From NCBI GenBank assembly GCA_029252265.1, contig JAQXBT010000064.1, forward strand, positions 1 through 33,397: DNA of 33,397 nucleotides, given 5' to 3'. Below, in pieces: positions 27,424-33,397 of this stretch; within the stretch, counting starts at the first letter, position 1, and each line of letters begins with the position of its first letter. Under the pieces are notes generated by a model, which searched no databases, was not told where the DNA came from, and saw only the letters and a list, made by a program, of their open reading frames with translations. The stretch is from Flavobacteriaceae bacterium. Lineage in GTDB: Bacteria; Bacteroidota; Bacteroidia; Flavobacteriales; Flavobacteriaceae. The translations under genes and the position numbers were made by a program.

Positions 27424-28772
27424 ATTTAAAAACAATCCATAACGTCTATTTTATCGGTATCGGAGGTGTTGGTATGAGTGCGCTTGCGCGGTATTTTGTT
27501 GCTGCTGATAAAGGGGTTGGTGGGTATGATAAAACGCAGACGACTCTTACGGACGCTCTGGTTGATTTGGGAGTTGATGTTCAGTTTGAAACGGCTGTTG
27601 ATCAAATTAACACCCGCTTTATGGATCCATTGAAAACATTGGTTGTCTACACGCCAGCTATTTCTGACTCAAACCCGATATTACACTATTTCAAGACCGC
27701 TAATTTTCAAATTTTAAAACGCTCTGCAGTTTTAGGTCTTATCACAGAACATACAAAATGTTTGGCAGTTGCTGGGACCCATGGCAAAACAACGACGAGT
27801 AGTATTTTGGGTCATTTGATGTATGAATGTGATGAAAAAGTCACCGCTTTTGTTGGGGGTATTTCTGAAAACTATCACTCTAATTTGATTCAAAATGGAA
27901 TTGAAATATCGGTGGTGGAAGCAGACGAGTTTGATCGCTCCTTTTTAACATTGAGTCCCGACTTTGCGTGCATCACATCCATGGACGCAGATCATTTGGA
28001 TGTATATAGTTCAGAGACTGATTTAGTGGATGCGTTTAAGCAGTTTACTCAAAAAATTAAACCATCTGGAAAACTATTTATAAAAAAAGGATTGCCTTTA
28101 CAAGGGATCACTTATGCTGTGAATGAGCCCGCGGATTATAGTGCTCTTAATATTCGTATTGAAAATGGGTCGTATCAATTTGATATACAAACCCCATCTG
28201 GTTTGATGAAAAACCTAAGCTTTCACTTACCAGGAGAACATAATCTCTCAAATGCTTTGGTCGCGATGGCGATGGCCTTGGAATTTGGATGTTCTGAAAC
28301 GGCGTTAAAAGCAGCTTTAGAGTCGTATCAAGGCGTCAAAAGGCGTTTTACGTATCAAATTAAAACAAATGATTTTGTGTTTATAGATGATTATGCACAT
28401 CACCCCACCGAAATTAATGCGGTATACCAAGCGGTACGTGAAATGTATCCGACTCAAAAAGTAGCTGTTGTGTTTCAGCCACACCTGTTTAGTAGAACGA
28501 AAGATTTTGTGGATGAGTTTGCAGAAAGTTTATCTCAGTTTGAGGCCGTTTTCTTATTAGAGATTTACCCAGCAAGAGAGCAGCCAATTGCGGGGGTGTC
28601 CTCGAGTTGGTTGCTAGAAAAAATCACGAGTCCAGTAAAAAAAGTAATATCAAAACCAGATATAGTTCATGAAATTCAGAGTTTAGGCTATCCTATTTTC
28701 ATGACGCTTGGTGCAGGTGATATAGGCGTGGAAGCGTCCGAACTAAAACAAAAATTAAGTCATGCGTATTAA
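27420..28772 (+). CDS. murC: UDP-N-acetylmuramate--L-alanine ligase
   Basis: MurC adds L-alanine to UDP-MurNAc, the first amino acid of the stem peptide. The 450 residues begin with a dinucleotide-fold signature [13 protein letters not shown] (11-23), the P-loop GTHGKTT (119-125), [10 protein letters not shown] and [10 protein letters not shown], the latter a MurC/Mpl marker. Mpl is less likely because of the operon position between murG and ftsQ. The ATG overlaps the murG stop (ATGA). The last 11 bp overlap ftsQ. Confidence 0.96.
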   Translation: MNLKTIHNVYFIGIGGVGMSALARYFVAADKGVGGYDKTQTTLTDALVDLGVDVQFETAVDQINTRFMDPLKTLVVYTPAISDSNPILHYFKTANFQILKRSAVLGLITEHTKCLAVAGTHGKTTTSSILGHLMYECDEKVTAFVGGISENYHSNLIQNGIEISVVEADEFDRSFLTLSPDFACITSMDADHLDVYSSETDLVDAFKQFTQKIKPSGKLFIKKGLPLQGITYAVNEPADYSALNIRIENGSYQFDIQTPSGLMKNLSFHLPGEHNLSNALVAMAMALEFGCSETALKAALESYQGVKRRFTYQIKTNDFVFIDDYAHHPTEINAVYQAVREMYPTQKVAVVFQPHLFSRTKDFVDEFAESLSQFEAVFLLEIYPAREQPIAGVSSSWLLEKITSPVKKVISKPDIVHEIQSLGYPIFMTLGAGDIGVEASELKQKLSHAY

Positions 28773-29481
28773 TTGGAATATCATAAAAGGGTTGTTTCTG
28801 CTAGGGCTAGTGGTGTTTTTGTATGCCTTTTCATCCTTTAAAAATAATGAGCGTTCTGTGTCTAAAGTAGCGGTTCAATTTACAGGAAACGACAACGTTT
28901 ATATTACGACCGAAATGGTTAATAAATTGTTAATACAAAATCAAGAACAACTGTATATTTTACCAAAAGATAATTTAGATTTGAAGGAGATGGAGTTTTT
29001 ACTTGAGTCAGACGACATGATTAAGTCCGCTCAAGTGTATCTTACTGTAAACGGAGAAGTTAGGGCTAAAGTAGAGCAAAAACGACCCATTGCAAGGGTT
29101 CATGCAGAGACCACATTTTATATTGATGAAGACGGCTTTTGGATGCCATTGTCCCCTCAGCATAGCGCGCGAGTGCCGTTGATTACGGGTGTTGTGGATA
29201 AGGAGGATTTAAATGGCGTCTATACATTGGCGTTAAAGATTTTTAAAGATTCGTTTTTAAAAACCTATATCACAGAAATTCAACAAGATGAAAATAATCA
29301 AATAATCCTAAAAATGAGATTATTAGATTTTGAAGTATTAGTGGGGAGTCTTGAAAATTTAGACCAAAAAATGAAAAATTTAAAAGCATTTTATCAAAAG
29401 GCAAACAAAGATAAAGTGTTAGATGTTTATAAAAGCGTGAATTTACAATTTGATAATCAAGTTGTTTGCACAAAAAAATAA
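28762..29481 (+). CDS. ftsQ: Cell division protein FtsQ
   Basis: A 239-residue bitopic protein with a short cytoplasmic N-terminus and a membrane helix at about 7-25 (IIKGLFLLGLVVFLYAFSS). A periplasmic POTRA-like segment (about 34-108, ending VEQKRPIARV) and a beta domain (YIDEDGFWMPLS onward) follow. Those last motifs are typical of FtsQ/DivIB, and the location between murC and ftsA supports the call. It recruits and regulates FtsL and the FtsWI synthase. Its start lies inside murC (11 bp overlap). Confidence 0.92.
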   Translation: MRINWNIIKGLFLLGLVVFLYAFSSFKNNERSVSKVAVQFTGNDNVYITTEMVNKLLIQNQEQLYILPKDNLDLKEMEFLLESDDMIKSAQVYLTVNGEVRAKVEQKRPIARVHAETTFYIDEDGFWMPLSPQHSARVPLITGVVDKEDLNGVYTLALKIFKDSFLKTYITEIQQDENNQIILKMRLLDFEVLVGSLENLDQKMKNLKAFYQKANKDKVLDVYKSVNLQFDNQVVCTKK

Positions 29482-29485
29482 GTGT

Positions 29486-30796
29486 ATGGAAGCTCAAAAA
29501 ATTTCAGTAGGATTAGATATTGGTACTACCAAAATTGTGGCCATGATTGGTCGTAAAAACGAGTATGATAAATTAGAAATACTTGGCATTGGAAAATCAA
29601 AAAGTCTTGGTGTCCACAGAGGGGTAGTTAATAATATTACTCAAACTATTCAGTCCATTCAACAAGCTGTTTCGGAGTCCGAAGCCAACTCAGGACTAAA
29701 AATCGGAGAAGTAACTGTGGGAATTGCAGGACAACACATTCGCAGTCTTCAACACAGTGATTACATCACGCGTGAAAACTCAGAATTAGTCATCAATGAA
29801 GACGATATTGAACGTCTCATTAATCAAGTGCATAAACTTGTAATGCTTCCTGGAGAAGAAATTATCCATGTGTTGCCACAAGATTATAAAGTAGATGGGC
29901 AGGCAGAAATTAAAGAACCTATTGGGATGTATGGCGAACGATTGGAAGCTAATTTTCATGTCGTCGTTGGGCAGGTATCTTCTATTAGAAATATTGGTCG
30001 TTGTGTGCAAACCGCCGGATTGGATTTAGAAGGAATCACTTTGGAACCTTTGGCTTCTGCCAATGCAGTGTTAAGTCAGGAAGAAAAAGAAGCAGGGGTG
30101 GCTTTAATTGATATTGGGGGTGGAACAACGGATTTAGCCGTTTTTAAAGACGGAATTATTCGCCATACTGCAGTGATCCCTTTTGGAGGAAACGTCATCA
30201 CAGAAGATATTAAAGAAGGCTGCTCGATTATTGAAAAGCAAGCAGAATTATTAAAAATAAAATTTGGATCTGCCTGGCCAGGCGAAAACAAGGACAATGA
30301 GATTGTATCCATCCCTGGTTTGAGAGGAAGAGATCCTAAAGAAATTACGCTTAAAAATCTGTCTAAAATAATTCATGCTCGGGTAGTCGAAATTATTGAG
30401 CAAGTGTATGTCGAAATTAAAAATTATGGACACGAAGAGCAAAAGAAAAAACTGATTGCTGGAATTGTGCTCACAGGCGGCGGAAGTCAATTAAAGCATT
30501 TAAAGCAATTAGTAGAATACATCACTGGAATGGACACTCGAGTCGGGTATCCAAACGAGCATTTGGCGGGCGATAGTGATAGCGATATTACAAGTCCAAT
30601 GTATGCGACAGCTGTTGGCTTGGTGATGGATAGTTTAATGCGACAAGACAAACGAGTTGACGAAATTCCTAAAGAAGAGGAAGTTGTTTTAGAAGATGAA
30701 ATCGCTCCACCTCCAGTAGAATCGCATCGAGATAACCGCAGTTTTTTAGATAAGTTAACCGAAAGAGTTAAAGACTTTTTAGATAACGCAGAATAA
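29486..30796 (+). CDS. ftsA: Cell division protein FtsA
   Basis: FtsA is an actin-like ATPase that anchors FtsZ to the inner membrane and activates septal synthesis. The 436 residues show the phosphate-1 motif DIGTTK (11-16), the phosphate-2 motif DIGGGTTD (209-216), ILTGGGSQLKHLK-type adenosine motif (VLTGGGSQLK) and a C-terminal amphipathic helix SFLDKLTERVKDFLDNAE (419-436) for membrane attachment. I chose ATG 29486 (MEAQKISVGLDIGTTK), 4 bp after ftsQ. An in-frame ATG at 29450 would add 12 residues inside ftsQ and is not supported. Confidence 0.97.
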   Translation: MEAQKISVGLDIGTTKIVAMIGRKNEYDKLEILGIGKSKSLGVHRGVVNNITQTIQSIQQAVSESEANSGLKIGEVTVGIAGQHIRSLQHSDYITRENSELVINEDDIERLINQVHKLVMLPGEEIIHVLPQDYKVDGQAEIKEPIGMYGERLEANFHVVVGQVSSIRNIGRCVQTAGLDLEGITLEPLASANAVLSQEEKEAGVALIDIGGGTTDLAVFKDGIIRHTAVIPFGGNVITEDIKEGCSIIEKQAELLKIKFGSAWPGENKDNEIVSIPGLRGRDPKEITLKNLSKIIHARVVEIIEQVYVEIKNYGHEEQKKKLIAGIVLTGGGSQLKHLKQLVEYITGMDTRVGYPNEHLAGDSDSDITSPMYATAVGLVMDSLMRQDKRVDEIPKEEEVVLEDEIAPPPVESHRDNRSFLDKLTERVKDFLDNAE

Positions 30797-30822
30797 AATT
30801 TATAACCAGTAAAATTAAGTAT

Positions 30823-32748
30823 ATGAGCAGCAGTAACGATTTTGGAATCACCTTCGATTTACCAAAAAACCAATCTAATGTCATCAAGGTCATTGGCGTT
30901 GGTGGGGGTGGAAGTAATGCGATTAACCACATGTTTAAGCAAGGAATTAAAGGGGTCGATTTTGTGATCTGTAATACCGATTCACAAGCGTTGAACAATA
31001 GTGGTGTACCCAATAAAATTCAACTTGGCGTCAACTTAACAGAAGGTTTGGGTGCGGGCGCCAACCCTGAAATAGGAGAGCAATCGGCGGTTGAAAGCCT
31101 GGAAGATATCCGTACCATGTTAACTTCTAATACCAAAATGGTATTTATCACTGCTGGGATGGGTGGCGGTACTGGAACGGGCGCTGCGCCTATCATTGCT
31201 AAAATGGCTAAAGAAATGGACATTCTCACGGTGGGGATTGTCACCATGCCATTTGAATTTGAAGGAAAAGTAAGAAACTCACAAGCCCATCAAGGGATCG
31301 AAAAGTTTCGAAAAACAGTTGATTCGTTGGTCATTATAAACAATAATAAGTTAAGAGAAGTTTATGGAAATTTAGGCTTTAAAGCTGGTTTTTCTAAAGC
31401 GGATGAAGTGCTTTCTACGGCTGCTCGTGGAATTGCAGAAGTCATTACGCACCACTACATGCAAAATATTGATTTACGAGATGCAAAAACAGTATTGAGT
31501 AATAGCGGAACTGCGATTATGGGGTCATCGACATCCTCGGGTCAAAACCGAGCACAAGAAGCCATCACAAGTGCCTTAGATTCTCCGCTTTTGAATGATA
31601 ATAAAATTACAGGTGCCAAAAACGTATTACTGCTCATCGTTTCTGGCGCTCAAGAAATTACGATTGATGAAATCGGTGAAATAAATGATCATATTCAAGC
31701 CGAAGCTGGTTACGGTGCCAATATCATTATGGGTGTTGGTGAAGATGAAACTCTGGGAGAAGCGGTGTCTGTGACGATTATTGCAACGGGTTTTGATGTC
31801 GATCAACAAAATGATATTACCAATACAGAGGTTAAAAAGGTGGTTCATGCACTCGAGGATGAGCAAACCATGCAGCACGACTTGATGCCACTTGCATCGT
31901 CAACAGCGACTGAAGTTATCTCGAATGAGGTGGTTGTTCATACTTTAGAAGAAACGCCAGCGACTGCAGTAACGGAAGAGGTTAGTGTAGCGGATCTTGT
32001 CTCAACTACCGATGCAATTAAAGCCATCGAAGTTGATTTTGAAGAATTAGATCTTGAGGTTGCGGAGGACGCTTTTATTATCAATGAAGTCACCACCATG
32101 CAGGTTGAAGACGATAATTTTGAAGCCATTCCAAAAGATCAAACAATGCTGTCATTTGATTTGCCAATTTCTAACAAGACATCAGTGTCAGAATCAGATA
32201 CCGTTGAAGTTTTTACTCTCGAGGATTCAAATGAAACGACTGTTGAGGCTGCAATTAATGAGATCGAAGTTAATGATTATATCGAATTAATCCCTGTTAC
32301 GGAGGCCAATGAAACCGGTGAAACTCGCTATGCTTTAGATGATCATATTGTGTTGCAACAAACCGATCAAAAATATGAAGGTAAAAAACAAGCGGTAAAC
32401 GTTGATGTAGAAGAAGAAATGGTCCTTTCTAAAGTGACCGTAAAAGAACGTACCGTGACTTCGGTACCAGAAGAGAATGTGGATCCATTTAATAACCCAA
32501 TCTCCAAAACACTTCGAGATCGTGCCGATGAAAGACGTCAAAAAATGAAAGCGTTTAATTATAAATTCAATACGTCTAAAATTGAAGAAATTGAAAAAGA
32601 ACCCGCTTATAAACGACAAGGTGTGAACTTGAATGATGTAGCCCATTCTTCGGATGTACAGTCTTCCAGAACAACGATTGGACTTGATGATAATGATGAG
32701 GTTCAACTGCGTTCAAATAATTCGTATTTACATGACAACGTCGATTAA
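30823..32748 (+). CDS. ftsZ: Cell division protein FtsZ (long C-terminal linker)
   Basis: Tubulin-like GTPase that forms the Z ring. The GTPase core (about 18-325) has GVGGGGSNA (25-33), the tubulin signature GGGTGTG (114-120) and NNNKL followed by the synergy helix. At 641 residues it is much longer than E. coli FtsZ (383). An acidic, low-complexity linker spans about 326-555. A conserved-looking basic region (DPFNNPISKTLRDRADERRQ) is followed by EPAYKRQGVNL (593-603), which resembles the FtsA-binding tail DIPAFLRKQ. A further 38 residues end in NNSYLHDNVD. It lies 26 bp after ftsA and ends the cluster at a terminator. Confidence 0.97.
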   Translation: MSSSNDFGITFDLPKNQSNVIKVIGVGGGGSNAINHMFKQGIKGVDFVICNTDSQALNNSGVPNKIQLGVNLTEGLGAGANPEIGEQSAVESLEDIRTMLTSNTKMVFITAGMGGGTGTGAAPIIAKMAKEMDILTVGIVTMPFEFEGKVRNSQAHQGIEKFRKTVDSLVIINNNKLREVYGNLGFKAGFSKADEVLSTAARGIAEVITHHYMQNIDLRDAKTVLSNSGTAIMGSSTSSGQNRAQEAITSALDSPLLNDNKITGAKNVLLLIVSGAQEITIDEIGEINDHIQAEAGYGANIIMGVGEDETLGEAVSVTIIATGFDVDQQNDITNTEVKKVVHALEDEQTMQHDLMPLASSTATEVISNEVVVHTLEETPATAVTEEVSVADLVSTTDAIKAIEVDFEELDLEVAEDAFIINEVTTMQVEDDNFEAIPKDQTMLSFDLPISNKTSVSESDTVEVFTLEDSNETTVEAAINEIEVNDYIELIPVTEANETGETRYALDDHIVLQQTDQKYEGKKQAVNVDVEEEMVLSKVTVKERTVTSVPEENVDPFNNPISKTLRDRADERRQKMKAFNYKFNTSKIEEIEKEPAYKRQGVNLNDVAHSSDVQSSRTTIGLDDNDEVQLRSNNSYLHDNVD

Positions 32749-32768
32749 TAACAGTCGACATTAAAATT

Positions 32769-32805
32769 AAAACCTGAAAAATCAGTTCATTTCTCAGGTT
32801 TTTTT
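32769..32805 (+). terminator. Rho-independent terminator after ftsZ
   Basis: AAAACCTGA (32769-32777) pairs perfectly with TCAGGTTTT (32794-32802) around a 16 nt loop, followed by T to 32805. It closes the dcw operon. Confidence 0.85.
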
Positions 32806-32837
32806 AATTTATTAAGAATAAAAATCGGTGTTTTTGT

Positions 32838-32845
32838 TATATTCG
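32838..32845 (+). promoter_or_regulatory. Candidate -7 element of the YqeY-like gene
   Basis: TATATTCG resembles TAnnTTTG with one mismatch (C for T) and lies 23 bp before the ATG at 32869. It follows the ftsZ terminator, so a promoter is needed here. Confidence 0.45.
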
Positions 32846-32868
32846 CACCTTAATTAAATGTCAATCGT

Positions 32869-33315
32869 ATGAGCTTACAAGATTCAGTCATGACCGCGCT
32901 TAAAGTCGCTATGAAATCCAAGGATACGGTCGCTCTGACCGCATTAAGGTCTATTAAGTCTGCTATTTTATTAGCACGCACTAGTGGTTCTGATGCGGAG
33001 ATGAATGAAGAAGACGAGTTTAAATTATTACAAAAATTAGTCAAACAACGTCGCGACAGTGCGGCGATATTTACAGATCAAAATCGGTTAGATTTGGCGG
33101 AACCTGAATTGGCAGAAGTCGAAGTGATCAGTCAATTTTTACCGCAAATGCTAGACGTTTCTGAAGTCGAAAAAGTAGTGGTAGACACCATTGCATCTTT
33201 AGGCGCTTCAGGAATGAAAGACATGGGGCGTGTGATGGGTGTGGTGAGTAAAACACTCGCTGGTAAAACCGATGGCAAAACAATATCAACCTTAGTGAAA
33301 GCGAAGTTGTCTTAA
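32869..33315 (+). CDS. GatB/YqeY domain-containing protein
   Basis: A 148-residue YqeY-family protein. YqeY resembles the C-terminal tail domain of GatB, the tRNA-dependent amidotransferase subunit, and is thought to bind tRNA, but its physiological role is not settled. The N-terminal helical part (MSLQDSVMTALKVAMKSKDTV, then LRSIKSAILLART) and the central LVKQRRDSAAIF are followed by EVISQFLPQML, a family signature. The C-terminal MGRVMGVVSKTLAGKTDGK lies in the tail domain. A tRNA gene starts 7 bp after its stop with no terminator between. Confidence 0.92.
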   Translation: MSLQDSVMTALKVAMKSKDTVALTALRSIKSAILLARTSGSDAEMNEEDEFKLLQKLVKQRRDSAAIFTDQNRLDLAEPELAEVEVISQFLPQMLDVSEVEKVVVDTIASLGASGMKDMGRVMGVVSKTLAGKTDGKTISTLVKAKLS

Positions 33316-33322
33316 ATAAAAT

Positions 33323-33396
33323 GGCCCAGTAGTTCAACTGGATAGAATATCAGATTTCGGCTCTGACGGTTGGGGGTTCGAATCCCTTCTGGGTCA
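33323..33396 (+). tRNA. tRNA-Arg (anticodon TCG)
   Basis: A full cloverleaf can be folded. The acceptor GGCCCAG pairs with CTGGGTC (one G-T pair). The D stem is GTTC/GAAT and the anticodon stem is TCAGA/TCTGA around loop TTTCGGC. The T stem is GGGGG/CCCTT around TTCGAAT. The anticodon TCG at 33357-33359 reads CGN arginine codons. The discriminator A is at 33396. One C follows and the window ends, so whether CCA is encoded cannot be seen. Confidence 0.93.
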
Positions 33397-33397
33397 C

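Noticed and set aside
29450-29485. Upstream ATG for ftsA at 29450
   Set aside because: It lies inside ftsQ and adds 12 residues before the standard FtsA start.
31020-32761. Minus-strand ORFs opposite ftsZ
   Set aside because: They are shadow frames of a well supported gene, with His/Ile/Phe-rich composition and no start context; the same holds for the other antisense ORFs of 60-147 codons.

Overview
The window is an AT-rich chromosomal segment from a member of the Bacteroidetes, most likely a marine or environmental Flavobacteriaceae. The evidence is the repeated TAnnTTTG-type -7 promoter elements, the near absence of Shine-Dalgarno sequences, the protein sequences (long flavobacterial FtsZ, a PASTA-bearing FtsI, a PafA-type phosphatase) and the gene order. 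It is a housekeeping region. I see no insertion sequence, prophage, CRISPR array, integrase or defence cassette.

Layout. (1) 1-4150: the end of rpoA and rplQ (tail of the ribosomal protein operon), a small secreted protein of unknown function, carA and eno. Four clear rho-independent terminators separate rplQ, the unknown gene, carA and eno. (2) 4300-12426: gltA is coupled to two different amidinotransferase-fold hydrolases (a DDAH/arginine-deiminase-like protein and CtlX). argS follows with its own promoter, then a SprT-like metallopeptidase, mannose-1-phosphate guanylyltransferase and a DUF389 membrane protein in a tight run. (3) 12430-17078: a minus-strand Mla-type ABC permease/ATPase pair, a plus-strand PafA-like alkaline phosphatase, then minus-strand EngB GTPase and an alpha/beta hydrolase. 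(4) 17079-32805: a 334 bp regulatory gap with three MraZ-type operator repeats, followed by a complete-looking division and cell wall (dcw) cluster: mraZ, rsmH, ftsL, ftsI, murE, mraY, murD, ftsW, murG, murC, ftsQ, ftsA, ftsZ. Nearly all its junctions overlap or abut, and it ends at a terminator after ftsZ. (5) 32806-33397: a GatB/YqeY-domain protein and, 7 bp after it, a tRNA-Arg (anticodon TCG) running to the window edge.

Functionally, the dcw cluster makes and polymerises lipid II (MurE, MurC, MurD, MraY, MurG, FtsW, FtsI) and builds the divisome (FtsZ, FtsA, FtsQ, FtsL). The MurE DNPR motif indicates meso-diaminopimelate peptidoglycan. murF, murB and ddl are not in the cluster. Nothing here is plainly a new system. 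The points most worth a second look are the MraZ operator laid over the mraZ promoter, the FtsZ tail with an internal FtsA-binding-like peptide followed by a further extension, and the paired guanidine/ureido hydrolases coupled to citrate synthase.
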